Positions 34,996 through 44,126 of a stretch of 64,000 bases of DNA are shown one piece after another (positions within the stretch are counted from its first letter, which is position 1; each line of letters starts with the position of its first letter). Location of the stretch: positions 465,129 to 529,128 of the forward strand of contig CP128386.1 in assembly GCA_030345135.1 (NCBI GenBank), in the 5' to 3' direction. The stretch is from Chitinophagaceae bacterium DXS (GTDB lineage Bacteria > Bacteroidota > Bacteroidia > Chitinophagales > Chitinophagaceae). A model generated the notes under the pieces. The model was given only the letters and a program-made list of their open reading frames with translations. It searched no databases and was not told the DNA's origin. The position numbers were made by a program, and so were the translations under genes.

Positions 34996-36723
34996 ATGGA
35001 TACTGCAATTCAGGCCAAAGCGGATGCATGGCTTAACGGTAATTACGACCAGGCTACCAAAGATGCGATCAAAAAAATGGAGAAAGAGAATTCCGAGGAG
35101 TTGACAGAAGCTTTTTATCGTAACCTCGAGTTTGGTACAGGTGGTTTGCGTGGTATAATGGGTGTAGGCACCAACCGCATGAATAAGTACACGGTGGGTA
35201 TGGCTACACAAGGGTTTGCCAATTATCTGAAGAAAACATATGGTGATGAGCCGGTTAAAGTGGTTATCGGTCATGATAGCCGCAACAACAGCCGCTTTTT
35301 TGCTGAAACAGTTGCGAATGTTTTTGCAGCAAACGGAATAAAGGTCTACTTGTTTGAGGCATTGCGTCCAACTCCTGAATTGTCTTTTACAATAAGACAT
35401 CTGCAATGTCAGGGTGGCGTAATTTGTACTGCGTCGCACAATCCCAAAGAATATAACGGATATAAAGCTTACTGGAACGATGGCGGTCAGCTTGTTCCTC
35501 CGCATGATAAGAATGTAATCCACGAAGTAGAGGCCATTGCCAGCGTTGACGATGTAAAATGGAGCGGTGGTGAAAGTAATATCACCCTGATCGGAAAAGA
35601 TATTGATGATGCATACATCAGGATGGTGAAAGGGCTGAGCGTTTATCCTGAAGTGATCGAAAAACAGAAAGATCTTAAAATAGTTTACACGCCTATACAC
35701 GGCACAGGTATTATGCTTGTACCGGAAGTGTTGAAACAATTCGGATTTACCAATGTGAACATTGTTGAGGAACAGGCTACGCCGGATGGTAATTTCCCAA
35801 CTGTTGTTTATCCCAATCCGGAAGAAAGTGAAGCGATGAGTATCGGCTTGAAAAAAGCCAAGACAATCGATGCTGATATCCTGGCTGGTACAGACCCTGA
35901 TGCCGACCGTGTGGGGATTGGTGTTAAGAATCACAAAGGGGAGTGGGTGCTGATGAATGGTAATCAGACAGCAGTACTTGCCTGTGCTTATATGATTGAA
36001 GCCCGTAAAGTAAAAGGCATTGCACGCCCGAACGACATGGTGATCAAAACAATTGTAACTACCGAGCTGATCAATGAAATTGCAAAGAAAAATAATGTAG
36101 CTTGTTATGATGTGTTGACCGGCTTTAAATGGATCGCTGAACTGATCAAAGAAAAAGAAGGCAAAGAACATTATATCATTGGTGGTGAAGAAAGTTATGG
36201 TTTAATGATCGGCGATCAATTGAGAGATAAAGATGCTGTGTCTGCAGTTGCTTTGTTGTGCGAAATGGCAGCCTACGAAAAAGAAAACGGTAAAACCCTG
36301 TATGAAAAACTGGTTGAGCTGTATGTTCAGTATGGCTTCTATCTTGAACACCTGATCAGCATTACCAAAAAAGGCATGAGAGGGCAGGAAGAAATTGCTG
36401 AAATGATGCAAAGCTATCGCAACAATCCTCCGGCTACCATCAATGGGTCTAAAGTTGTACACTTGCTGGACTATCAATTACAGGTGGCAAAAAATCTTTC
36501 AACCGGAGAAACGAAAGATATCACGCTTCCAAAAAGCAACGTACTGCAATTTATATTGGAAGACGGATCTAAAATATCTGCACGTCCTTCAGGTACCGAA
36601 CCCAAGATCAAATTCTATTTCAGCGTCAACACCAAACTGAACAGCAAAGAAGAATTTGATGCAACATACACTGTGCTGGAAAACAGGATCAAGGGGATTA
36701 TTGAAGATATGAAGTTGAAGTAG
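34996..36723 (+). CDS. Phosphoglucomutase/phosphomannomutase
   Basis: A 575-residue alpha-D-phosphohexomutase, which interconverts hexose 1- and 6-phosphates through a phosphoserine. The four-domain layout is complete: phosphoserine S147 in CTASHNPKEYNGYK, the Mg2+ loop DPDADRVGIGV near residue 300, the sugar-specificity loop GGEESYGLM near 396 and the C-terminal phosphate-binding RPSGTEPKIKFY. At about 575 residues it belongs to the long PGM2-like group (YbbT/PgcA type) rather than the 450-residue GlmM or ManB types. Upstream are 144 bases to the divergent DUF2279 gene. It links sugar phosphates with nucleotide-sugar synthesis. Confidence 0.93.
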   Translation: MDTAIQAKADAWLNGNYDQATKDAIKKMEKENSEELTEAFYRNLEFGTGGLRGIMGVGTNRMNKYTVGMATQGFANYLKKTYGDEPVKVVIGHDSRNNSRFFAETVANVFAANGIKVYLFEALRPTPELSFTIRHLQCQGGVICTASHNPKEYNGYKAYWNDGGQLVPPHDKNVIHEVEAIASVDDVKWSGGESNITLIGKDIDDAYIRMVKGLSVYPEVIEKQKDLKIVYTPIHGTGIMLVPEVLKQFGFTNVNIVEEQATPDGNFPTVVYPNPEESEAMSIGLKKAKTIDADILAGTDPDADRVGIGVKNHKGEWVLMNGNQTAVLACAYMIEARKVKGIARPNDMVIKTIVTTELINEIAKKNNVACYDVLTGFKWIAELIKEKEGKEHYIIGGEESYGLMIGDQLRDKDAVSAVALLCEMAAYEKENGKTLYEKLVELYVQYGFYLEHLISITKKGMRGQEEIAEMMQSYRNNPPATINGSKVVHLLDYQLQVAKNLSTGETKDITLPKSNVLQFILEDGSKISARPSGTEPKIKFYFSVNTKLNSKEEFDATYTVLENRIKGIIEDMKLK

Positions 36724-36985
36724 CTGTCAGCTATCGGCTATTAGCTATTAGCAATGAGGTATCAGGTATCAGGTATCAGGTATCAGGTATCAGGTTTCTG
36801 GTATCGAGAGGTTGATACCAAGTTTACAGATTTTAATAATAGATATTAAGTATTCAATGCGCAGGAGTTTTTCCTGCGCATTTTTTATGACATAGTTTAA
36901 TAAGCCTGCTTGCCAATAGCCAATAGCTGATAGCTGAAAGCTCATAGCTAAAACCTGATACCTGATACCTGAGACCTCATGCCTC
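36724..36985. repeat. Heptad arrays in inverted orientation around terminator
   Basis: From the stop codon: AGCTGTC AGCTATC GGCTATT AGCTATT AGCAATG, drifting into five copies of GGTATCA (36757-36791). After the terminator the other arm reads GCCAATA GCCAATA GCTGATA GCTGAAA GCTCATA GCTAAAA CCTGATA CCTGATA CCTGAGA CCTCATG (about 36912-36981), with the same order of words in reverse complement. All units are 7 nt. Apart from this, the terminator and a promoter, the 359-base gap holds nothing. Confidence 0.85.
36856..36886. terminator. Intrinsic terminator after phosphohexomutase
   Basis: AATGCGCAGGA (36856-36866) pairs with TCCTGCGCATT (36872-36882) and is followed by a T run. It is nested inside the inverted heptad arrays. 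Confidence 0.9.
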
Positions 36986-37039
36986 TCCCCTGTGAGTAAA
37001 TTTTTCCCATCCCAATTCTTCCCACATTAATTCGTATCT

Positions 37040-37072
37040 TTTGGAAGCGGCTATGTAGTTATAGTACCTTTG
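37040..37072 (+). promoter_or_regulatory. pcm promoter
   Basis: TTTG (37040-37043), 21 bases, TACCTTTG (37065-37072): a Bacteroidota-type promoter with a perfect -7 box ending 10 bases before the ATG, implying a very short leader. Confidence 0.6.
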
Positions 37073-37082
37073 TATTTGCACT

Positions 37083-37739
37083 ATGAGAGAATTTAAAGAT
37101 ACTTACCGGCACAAGGGATTGCGGATGCAATTGGTTAAACTGTTACAACAGAAAGGAATAACGGATGAAAATGTATTGGATGCAATCAAAAACATTCCCC
37201 GTCACTTTTTTTTAGACTCAGCATTTGACAAGATAGCCTATGAAGACAGAGCTTTTCCGATCGGAGAAGACCAGACAATTTCCCAGCCATACACCGTGGC
37301 ATATCAAACCCAGTTATTACAAATAAAACGTTCTGACAAAGTGTTGGAAATTGGTACAGGCAGTGTGTACCAGGCATCTGTACTGGCAGAAATGGGAGCA
37401 AGGGTTTTTACAATCGAGCGGCAGAAGAAATTATTTGAACTGAACAAAAACTTCATTCTAAAAAGCAAATATCCCAATATAAAATTTTTCTATGGCGATG
37501 GTTTTGAAGGACTGCCCACTTTCGCTCCCTTCGATAAAATCATCATTACAGCAGCAGCGCCATTTATTCCTCCCAAACTTATTCAACAACTGAAAGACGG
37601 CGGGCTGATGGTAATCCCCGTAGATGAAGGCAATAATCAGCGCATGTTGCGTATTACAAAAATGGCCGATGGTTCCTTGCAGGAAGAGGCCTTTGATCTG
37701 TTTTCATTTGTACCCATGCTTACCGGAAGAAACGGATAG
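37083..37739 (+). CDS. pcm: Protein-L-isoaspartate O-methyltransferase
   Basis: A 218-residue SAM-dependent methyltransferase that repairs isoaspartyl residues in aged proteins. The family signature is visible: AFPIGEDQTISQPYTVAYQT, motif I VLEIGTGSVYQASVLAEMGA, post-I VFTIERQKKL, and the C-terminal KIIITAAAPFIPPKLIQQL with GGLMVIPV. Length is normal for bacterial Pcm (about 210-220). One oddity is motif I, where the usual GTGSGYQ reads GTGSVYQ; a Val in the glycine-rich SAM loop could alter cofactor binding. The gene has its own promoter and a strong bidirectional terminator after it. Confidence 0.94.
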   Translation: MREFKDTYRHKGLRMQLVKLLQQKGITDENVLDAIKNIPRHFFLDSAFDKIAYEDRAFPIGEDQTISQPYTVAYQTQLLQIKRSDKVLEIGTGSVYQASVLAEMGARVFTIERQKKLFELNKNFILKSKYPNIKFFYGDGFEGLPTFAPFDKIIITAAAPFIPPKLIQQLKDGGLMVIPVDEGNNQRMLRITKMADGSLQEEAFDLFSFVPMLTGRNG

Positions 37740-37985
37740 AAGTTATACGTTGTAAGTCATACGTGATACGTTTTTTACATTGTAGATCGACAGGGAATAA
37801 TCGTTAGCGCACAAAAAATTAGAATAAGAAAAGGTACGTTACATCTGCAACGTACCTTTTCTTATTTTATAATCTTCGCTTCGATAAACGTACTACGTAT
37901 AACCTATAACTTACCACTCCCTTCGCTCTGATAAACGTATTACGTATAACTCACAACTTATAACGTATAACTTACAACGTACCAC
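37740..37985. repeat. Heptad arrays flanking an 18-bp terminator
   Basis: Directly after the pcm stop comes AAGTTATACGTTGTAAGTC ATACGTGATACG. On the other side, 37888-37985 contains ACGTATAACCTATAACTTACC and CGTATAA CTCACAA CTTATAA CGTATAA CTTACAA CGTACC (7-nt units), which is sense-oriented for the leftward TonB receptor and begins at its stop codon. The terminator at 37822 lies between. Confidence 0.8.
37822..37869. terminator. Strong bidirectional terminator
   Basis: AATAAGAAAAGGTACGTT (37822-37839) is perfectly complementary to AACGTACCTTTTCTTATT (37848-37865): 18 bp with an 8-base loop, serving the convergent pcm and receptor genes. Confidence 0.92.
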
Positions 37986-37986
37986 T

Positions 37987-40713
37987 CTACTGATTGCCCA
38001 TCATATCAGAGCCACCACTCTGATCAGCTTTCGTGTTTTTGCGTTTGAAGAGCGATGCATCAAACTTGCCAAAACGGTATGTGATATTCAAACGAAGTAC
38101 TTGCGGGTCTCTCCTTCTTTCAGAATCCTGGATCAGGTAAATGGATTCCGCATGTGTGCTGTAAAGCTGTGTTCTGAATATATCATTCATGCTAAGAATA
38201 AGAGATAACGTATTGCCTCCTTTCCATGCAAAGTCTTTTTTGACAGCCATGTCGAAACCATATCTCGGATTAATATAACCCTGCGATGCACCAAAGTTAC
38301 TACCGCCAAACATGCCGCCACCGCCGCCGCCGCCACGGCCACCTCCGCCACTGCCGCCACTGCCTTGAGGCAGAATTGTTCTGGCTTGATAATCGCCTGA
38401 GAACTGGATAGAAAAGCCTTTTGGCAGTTTGAAGCTGTTGTTCCATTTACCAAACCAGCTGAAACGCTGATTGTTTGCCGGTGCATCTTTAAGGGCCGTA
38501 TTGTTGTTGATCTGGGTATTGTACAAATTCACGTTTAATGTCATGTCCCAAATCTTGACGATCTTAAATCTGTCAGTCAATTCAAGTCCGTACGTAAAGC
38601 TATTGTTTGCATTTACATAAGTACTGTATGTAATCAGGCTATCTGCATTCGGATTATTTTTAAACGCCGGATTTGGTCCCTGGTACAGGTAGTTGGTGAT
38701 CAGGTTGTCGTTGTATTTCAAGTATGCAGTTGCAAGAAAATTTGCGTCTTTTGCATAATTGTTATTGTAAGACAGTTCAAACACATGGGCGAATTCTGGC
38801 TTCAATGCAGGGTTACCTACTGTAGGGTTCTGCGGATCTGTAAAGTTTACGACAGGAAGTAACTGGAAGAAGCTTGGTCTGTTAATTTTGCGGGTCACGT
38901 TCAACTGCAAATCAGATTTGTCATTGAGTTTGTAAGTGATATATGCACTGGGGAAAAAGCTTACGGGATAGCTCACCTTAAAGCTGGTGTCCTGTTTGGC
39001 AATGCCACCGCCGATCAACGTTCCATTGTAGCTGGAACTTTCAACTCTTAGTCCTAACTGGTAAGACCATCTTTGTCCTGATTTAAAACTATAGGTAGCA
39101 TATGCTGCATACACCTGGTCAGTGTATTTATAACGGCTACTGATATTAGGTACCAGTGTGTCATTATAATACTGGTAGTTATCGTTACGGAAGTTACGGA
39201 TGGCCGCCCTGACACCACCTTCCAGTTTTGTGGTTTCACTTATCGGGTTCTCATAATCGCTTTGAATGGTTAGAAACTTGTTGTAGCCGCTACCGTTGTT
39301 AGCTTGCGTCCAGCTATAGTCCTTCGTTCCGTTTGGTATTGTTGTAAACGAATAGATGTCGCTGGTATTGGTATTTTTGCTTGAGTTATAGTTAACATCA
39401 GCAGTGATATCATGGCCATTCTTTTCAAAATTATGTTTGAAGCTCAGTTGGCCTCCGGCATTTTTGAAGTCAGCCTTACTAAGTGAGTTTACGTTGCTGT
39501 TTGAATAGTATGCGGGGCTTGTTTTAAGGATGGTTGAATCTACTGTTTGTGGCTGATCGTTATTGAATGAACCGTGTACATAACTTCCGCTTAAGGTAAG
39601 TGTATTGCGGTTATCAATAAAATAATCAAAACCGCCTCTTAAAAATGCAAACTCACCATTGTTTACGCCGTTGATATTTTGATTGATGATAGATGTAACC
39701 TCAGGAGGAGTAGTTGTTGAAAGATTCTGCCTTGTAGTTGAATTCGTATATTTTGACTTTCTCTGGTTGTAGTTTCCGCTCAGGAACATGTTTATTTTAC
39801 CCTCGCGATAGTTGAAATCTCCACCAAGATTTACTTTAGCACGAGAATCGATTCCAGCCCGTATGCCGCCGTTATATCCCTTTTTCTTGTTTTTCTTCAA
39901 TACGATGTTTAATATACCGCCGCCGCCACTTGATGCATCAAACTTTGCAGAAGGGTTAGTGATCAATTCTACTTTATCAATAATGTCTGCAGGGATCTGA
40001 TCAAGCGTTAGCGTGGTAGGTCTGCCATCTACAAAAAGAATTGGAGCAGCGTTTCTCAGTGTAACGTTTCCATCTATATCAACATTCACAGAAGGAATTT
40101 GCTTCATTACTTCTGTTGCGGTCTGGCCGGAGCTTACAATATTTTTGTCAACGTTAAATATTTTTCTGTCCACGCCCATTTCAAAGAATGGTTTGGTGGC
40201 AGTTACTGTAACATCGGCAAGCGTTGCATCTGTTTGTGCAAGTTTGATGTTGCCAAGATCTTTGTCAATCGCGCTCATCATTTGTTGCATTCTGTCTGCA
40301 CCACCAGTTGCTCCGCTTTGTGCCTGTCCGTTCTGACCACCGGCTCCGGGCATTTTAAGGCCGAATGAAACAGGTTGATCATAGTCTGCATAGCCTATTG
40401 CTGTTATGCGTAAACGCAATTTGCCAAAAACGGGTACATTCTCAAGACTAAAATCGCCGTTAGGCTGGCTTATCACAGTAGCAGCAATTTTGTCTTTTAA
40501 TTGTTTTGTTGCGGTGTCGAATCGTGAAGCGATCAGTTGAACAGAAGTACCTTCTAATCCTTTATTTGTTTTAGAGTCAACTATTTTTCCATAAAGATGC
40601 CCAACATTCATGTTGCGTGCACCTCCCTGTCCTCCTCGCGCTCCCCCGCCCGGCGCCTGTGCCAGGGCACTTGTGATCACCAATAGTAACAGGACTGTAA
40701 AATTGAATTTCAT
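37987..40713 (-). CDS. TonB-dependent outer-membrane receptor
   Basis: A 908-residue outer-membrane protein. A signal peptide (ends TSALAQ) leads into a Gly-rich stretch and a carboxypeptidase-like regulatory domain (about 38-120, GKIVDSKTNKGLEGTSVQL). The plug follows (about 175-270: SSGQTATEVMKQIPSVNVD, ILFVDGRPTTLTLDQIPAD, SAKFDASSGGGGILNIVLK) and then a beta-barrel of the OMP_b-brl_3 type. A Gly-rich insert sits near residues 783-808. There is no SusD partner and no STN domain, so it is not a SusC of a utilisation locus; such receptors may import siderophores, peptides or other ligands. Monocistronic, ending at the strong terminator. Confidence 0.9.
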   Translation of the reverse strand: MKFNFTVLLLLVITSALAQAPGGGARGGQGGARNMNVGHLYGKIVDSKTNKGLEGTSVQLIASRFDTATKQLKDKIAATVISQPNGDFSLENVPVFGKLRLRITAIGYADYDQPVSFGLKMPGAGGQNGQAQSGATGGADRMQQMMSAIDKDLGNIKLAQTDATLADVTVTATKPFFEMGVDRKIFNVDKNIVSSGQTATEVMKQIPSVNVDIDGNVTLRNAAPILFVDGRPTTLTLDQIPADIIDKVELITNPSAKFDASSGGGGILNIVLKKNKKKGYNGGIRAGIDSRAKVNLGGDFNYREGKINMFLSGNYNQRKSKYTNSTTRQNLSTTTPPEVTSIINQNINGVNNGEFAFLRGGFDYFIDNRNTLTLSGSYVHGSFNNDQPQTVDSTILKTSPAYYSNSNVNSLSKADFKNAGGQLSFKHNFEKNGHDITADVNYNSSKNTNTSDIYSFTTIPNGTKDYSWTQANNGSGYNKFLTIQSDYENPISETTKLEGGVRAAIRNFRNDNYQYYNDTLVPNISSRYKYTDQVYAAYATYSFKSGQRWSYQLGLRVESSSYNGTLIGGGIAKQDTSFKVSYPVSFFPSAYITYKLNDKSDLQLNVTRKINRPSFFQLLPVVNFTDPQNPTVGNPALKPEFAHVFELSYNNNYAKDANFLATAYLKYNDNLITNYLYQGPNPAFKNNPNADSLITYSTYVNANNSFTYGLELTDRFKIVKIWDMTLNVNLYNTQINNNTALKDAPANNQRFSWFGKWNNSFKLPKGFSIQFSGDYQARTILPQGSGGSGGGGRGGGGGGGMFGGSNFGASQGYINPRYGFDMAVKKDFAWKGGNTLSLILSMNDIFRTQLYSTHAESIYLIQDSERRRDPQVLRLNITYRFGKFDASLFKRKNTKADQSGGSDMMGNQ

Positions 40714-40822
40714 AAAGATGAGTAATTATATATAAAGCAATAAAAATCGCAATATGAAGCAAGGCTTTTTTGTAGTGTAAAGAAACTACAGCTAATCGTC
40801 ATTCAATTATTTATTCGGCTGC

Positions 40823-41434
40823 CTATCTGAAATTGTAGGCAACCAACATCAGCAAAAGCTGCACTAAACCTATTGTAAATCCAATAATTGTTCCCATCAG
40901 CCTGATAGACCGGATTTTTTCAGTGAGTATTGGAAGAAAGGCTGATGCTAATTTTTCCGGAGGCATTGATGCAATCTTTTTTGAAACTATTTCCGCCGGA
41001 TTGAAATCCTGTTGCAGTTCGCGGGCGTAATTTTTCATTACTTCAGGGAAAAGTGTCTGCAGCTCTTCCATAAAAAGGGCTTTAAGCTGTGCAATTGTTT
41101 TGTCGCCAATAAACATCCCGATCATTGGAATTGCCTCTCCAAGCTTAACCCGTAGAAAATGATCAACATGTTCATCTATAAAAGGCATTATTTTTTGCAG
41201 CGTTTCCGGATCTGCCAGTTTTTTTTCCAGTTCTGAAGATGAAAATAATCCGGCGGCAAAAGTGCCGGCTTCCCGGGCGAGTTGTTGTTGTGTCCGCGAA
41301 ATGATTCCCGGTGTTGTTTGACCGGTGTTTTTTTGTGGCTTTAGAGGGTGAAAAAGATATTTGGCGGCAATTCCGGCTATCAGCCATCCTAAAAGGGCTC
41401 CAGCTACAGGAACACTAAGCAACCAAAGCATCAT
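40823..41434 (-). CDS. DUF445 family membrane protein
   Basis: About 203 residues from the ATG at 41434 (MMLWLLSVPVAGALLGWLI). A longer frame to 41533 would run through the tRNA-His gene and is rejected. Hydrophobic segments at residues about 4-24 and at the C-terminus (MGTIIGFTIGLVQLLLMLVAY) flank a soluble amphipathic-helix region (FIDEHVDHFLRVKLGEAIP, ALFMEELQTLFPEVM). That is the arrangement of DUF445/YheB-like proteins, found in many bacteria with unknown function. It is followed by the TonB receptor in the same direction, but 109 bases separate them. Confidence 0.78.
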   Translation of the reverse strand: MMLWLLSVPVAGALLGWLIAGIAAKYLFHPLKPQKNTGQTTPGIISRTQQQLAREAGTFAAGLFSSSELEKKLADPETLQKIMPFIDEHVDHFLRVKLGEAIPMIGMFIGDKTIAQLKALFMEELQTLFPEVMKNYARELQQDFNPAEIVSKKIASMPPEKLASAFLPILTEKIRSIRLMGTIIGFTIGLVQLLLMLVAYNFR

Positions 41435-41446
41435 AATCAATAATTT

Positions 41447-41480
41447 AAAATAAAAAACCCTGCAGATGTTTCTGCAAGGT
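41447..41480 (-). terminator. Terminator after tRNA-His
   Basis: On the minus strand CCTTGCAG pairs with CTGCAGGG (41458-41479) and is followed by TTTTTTATTTT. It separates the tRNA from the DUF445 gene. Confidence 0.75.
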
Positions 41481-41493
41481 CTTTGTAATGAAG

Positions 41494-41568
41494 GGAGGCT
41501 GATGGGTTTCGAACCCACGGCCTCAAGTGCCACAAACTTGCGCTCTAACCGACTGAGCTACAGCCTCC
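41494..41568 (-). tRNA. tRNA-His (GTG anticodon)
   Basis: The minus strand folds as a tRNA: acceptor GGAGGCTG pairs with CAGCCTCC over 8 bp including the extra G-1:C73 pair that marks tRNA-His. The D arm is AGCTCAGTCGGTTAGAGC, the anticodon stem-loop is CAAGT TTGTGGC ACTTG with anticodon GTG, and the T arm contains GGGTTCGAACCC. CCA is not encoded. It is a single gene with its own promoter and terminator. Confidence 0.97.
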
Positions 41569-41593
41569 GTGTGCTTTATTTTCAAAGCGGGTG

Positions 41594-41624
41594 CGAAAAT
41601 AAGAAAAATCATGAATTGAGCAAA
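41594..41624 (-). promoter_or_regulatory. Promoter of tRNA-His
   Basis: On the minus strand TTTG (41624-41621), exactly 19 bases, TATTTTCG (41601-41594): one mismatch to TAnnTTTG, 26 bases upstream of the tRNA 5' end. Confidence 0.7.
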
Positions 41625-41788
41625 AAAAAGTGTAATTTGTTTAAGTGGTGATGTTATAACTACGAAAATATTTGGTGTTTAGGGTTGTTTATTAGGTAAA
41701 AACTGCTGCATCAACACTGCACAAACCTTTGTTAATTAGAAATAGTTGGTAGATTAGCGTGTATAATATTCAATTATTTTTGGAAGGC

Positions 41789-43948
41789 ATGACAAGCAAA
41801 ATATTTAGAATTATGATGAGTAGAAAAGTATGGCCATTCATTCTTATTATGGTGGTGGGTGGAACTTTTTGGGCTTTTAAGAGTAAAGGCGGTACTGACG
41901 ATAATGTGTTCGCCAAGCAACAAAAACTACTAATAGCGATTGGTAATATCCTGGAGCAAAGGCATTATAGTCCCAAAGTAATTGACGATAGTTTTTCCGT
42001 TAGAGTATTTAAAGACTATCTGTCATCAATGGATCCCGATAAAACAATATTTCTTCAGTCTGATATCGACGTGCTGAAAAAATATGAAACCACGCTGGAT
42101 GATGAGATTCATGGTGCTCCCCTGCAATTCTTCCCCGCTGTTGGTGTGGTTTATGAAAAGAGGATTAATGAAGTAACCAACATTTATAAGGGAATTCTTG
42201 AAAAACCTTTTGATTTTAAAGTAGATGAAACTGCACAGCTTGATGGCGATAAACTTGGCTATCCCGCTACAGAGCAGGCAAGACAGGATTTGTGGAGAAA
42301 GCGTTTGAAGTATATGACACTTGAGCGCTATGTTGATTTGCAGGATCAGCGCGAAAAAAATAAGAAAGTTGACAGCATTGCAAAGAAAACAGATGCAGAT
42401 CTTGAAAAAGAAGCAAGAGATAAAGTGCTGAAAACAATGGATCGCACTTATACCCGTCTTAAAACAAAGCTGGACGAGAACGAACAGTTCAGCCTGTATG
42501 TAAATACCATTACAGGTGAAATGGATCCACATACAAACTATTTTCCTCCTGTTGAAAAAAGAGCTTTTGATGAAGATATGAGCCGCAGGTTCTTTGGAAT
42601 TGGTGCCCAATTGAGAGATGAAGATGGCGGAATAAAAATCGTAAGCCTGATTACAGGTGGCCCGGCATGGAAGAGCGGCCAGGTGCAGGTAAACGATATT
42701 ATCATGAAAGTGGCTCAGGGTTCAGAAGAGCCGGTTGATCTTGGTGGCTTTGCGGTGACAGATGCTGTGAAACTGATTCGTGGTAATAAAGGAACAGAAG
42801 TAAAACTTACGTTGAAAAAGGCTGACGGTACAATTAAAACTGTTTCCCTGATAAGAGATGAAATTGTGGAAGACGAGTTGCTGGTTCGCAGCGCAATTGT
42901 ACACGACAGCGCTGGCAAAAAGATAGGATATATTTACCTGCCTGAATTTTATGCGGACTTTGAAAGACCTGATGGAAACAGGTGCTCAGCAGATGTTGCA
43001 AAAGAAGTAGCTAAGCTTAAAAAAGAAAATGTTGCCGGCATCATCATAGACCTGCGTTTTAACGGCGGTGGCTCTTTGGTTGAAGTTGTGCAAATGGTTG
43101 GCCTGTTTATTAAAAATGGTCCGATCGTACAAGTGAAAGACAGGAATGGTGCACCGGATGTATGGAAAGATACTGATGAGTCTGTTCTTTATGACGGTCC
43201 GCTGGCTGTAATGGTAAATGAACTGAGCGCTTCGGCTTCTGAAATATTTGCAGCAGCGATCCAGGATTATGGAAGAGGCATCATTATCGGTAGTACTTCT
43301 ACTTACGGAAAAGGAACAGTTCAGAAAAATATTCCAATTGGCAAGCCAGTTGACTTTTTAACCGGAGCCACTGAATATGGTGCTTTGAAACTTACTTTCG
43401 AAAAATTCTACCGCATTAACGGTGGATCTACACAGCTGAAAGGTGTAACGCCCGATGTGGTAATTCCCGACAGTTATGAATACCTGAAATTCAGGGAAAA
43501 GGATAATCCTTCAGCATTAACCTGGGATCAGATTCCAAAATCAACTTATGCATTGTGGAACCAGAATGGTTATGCAGATATCGTTAAAAGAGCTGATGAA
43601 AGAATCAATAAAAATGCTTCATTCTCACAGATTAAGAATAATACTCTGTGGCTGAGCAAAAATGTAGATAAAGAATACAACCTCAATATCAACAAGTATA
43701 AAGAGGAACAAAAGCTTATCCGCAATACTGCAAAACAAAATACTGACCTGGCAGCGCTTTCAAAACCAATGAAAATTGAACCTGCAATAGTGGACCATGA
43801 TAAGTTCTATAACAATACAGATAAGGGTAAACAAGACCGTTACCAACAATGGTTAAAAGGTTTGCGTACTGACCTTTATATTGACGAATCAGTAAGAATT
43901 GTTGCAGATATGGCTAACGCGGCAGGAACAACAACGGTAAAGCGATAG
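41789..43948 (+). CDS. prc: Carboxy-terminal processing protease (Prc/Tsp)
   Basis: A tail-specific protease of about 719 residues, which degrades or trims envelope proteins from the C-terminus. ATG 41789 has AAGG seven bases upstream; 41813 and GTG 41759 are alternatives. A membrane anchor or signal (VWPFILIMVVGGTFWAF) is followed by an N-terminal helical domain (SPKVIDDSFSVRVFKDYLSS), a PDZ domain (RFFGIGAQLRDEDGGIKIVS) and the S41 peptidase core. The catalytic Ser lies in LSASASEIFAAA and the Lys in STYGKGTVQ. The C-terminal DUF3340-type tail is present, so this is the long Prc type as in E. coli rather than the short CtpA type. Confidence 0.95.
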   Translation: MTSKIFRIMMSRKVWPFILIMVVGGTFWAFKSKGGTDDNVFAKQQKLLIAIGNILEQRHYSPKVIDDSFSVRVFKDYLSSMDPDKTIFLQSDIDVLKKYETTLDDEIHGAPLQFFPAVGVVYEKRINEVTNIYKGILEKPFDFKVDETAQLDGDKLGYPATEQARQDLWRKRLKYMTLERYVDLQDQREKNKKVDSIAKKTDADLEKEARDKVLKTMDRTYTRLKTKLDENEQFSLYVNTITGEMDPHTNYFPPVEKRAFDEDMSRRFFGIGAQLRDEDGGIKIVSLITGGPAWKSGQVQVNDIIMKVAQGSEEPVDLGGFAVTDAVKLIRGNKGTEVKLTLKKADGTIKTVSLIRDEIVEDELLVRSAIVHDSAGKKIGYIYLPEFYADFERPDGNRCSADVAKEVAKLKKENVAGIIIDLRFNGGGSLVEVVQMVGLFIKNGPIVQVKDRNGAPDVWKDTDESVLYDGPLAVMVNELSASASEIFAAAIQDYGRGIIIGSTSTYGKGTVQKNIPIGKPVDFLTGATEYGALKLTFEKFYRINGGSTQLKGVTPDVVIPDSYEYLKFREKDNPSALTWDQIPKSTYALWNQNGYADIVKRADERINKNASFSQIKNNTLWLSKNVDKEYNLNINKYKEEQKLIRNTAKQNTDLAALSKPMKIEPAIVDHDKFYNNTDKGKQDRYQQWLKGLRTDLYIDESVRIVADMANAAGTTTVKR

Positions 43949-43965
43949 TTAACAAAAAATCATAT

Positions 43966-44001
43966 AAAAAGGGAGCAGCAAGTATGTTTGCTCCCTTTTT
44001 T
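43966..44001 (+). terminator. prc intrinsic terminator
   Basis: AAAAAGGGAGC (43966-43976) pairs with GCTCCCTTTTT (43990-44000) and is followed by T. Confidence 0.9.
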
Positions 44002-44126
44002 GTTGCCAAAAAATAAAGGATTTTTTTAGCACTAAAAATCGATTGAAACGGTTATTATTGCTGTGTATAGCTTCAAAAAGCAGGTGGACCGGTTGCCCGA
44101 TAGTTTACCGGCAAAGTCACATTGAA

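Noticed and set aside
34948-36171. 407-residue minus-strand frame opposite the phosphohexomutase
   Set aside because: It is antisense to a gene with all catalytic motifs intact; its protein has no recognisable domain and is an open-frame shadow.
36757-36791. Possible origin iterons or CRISPR from GGTATCA repeats
   Set aside because: The same heptads recur after unrelated genes and no replication gene or DnaA-box cluster is near.
41435-41533. N-terminal extension of the DUF445 frame
   Set aside because: It runs through the tRNA-His gene and its terminator; the ATG at 41434 gives a normal membrane start.
42026-42610. 194-residue frame antisense to prc
   Set aside because: Shadow of the conserved protease; composition is rich in Phe, Cys and Ile without a domain.
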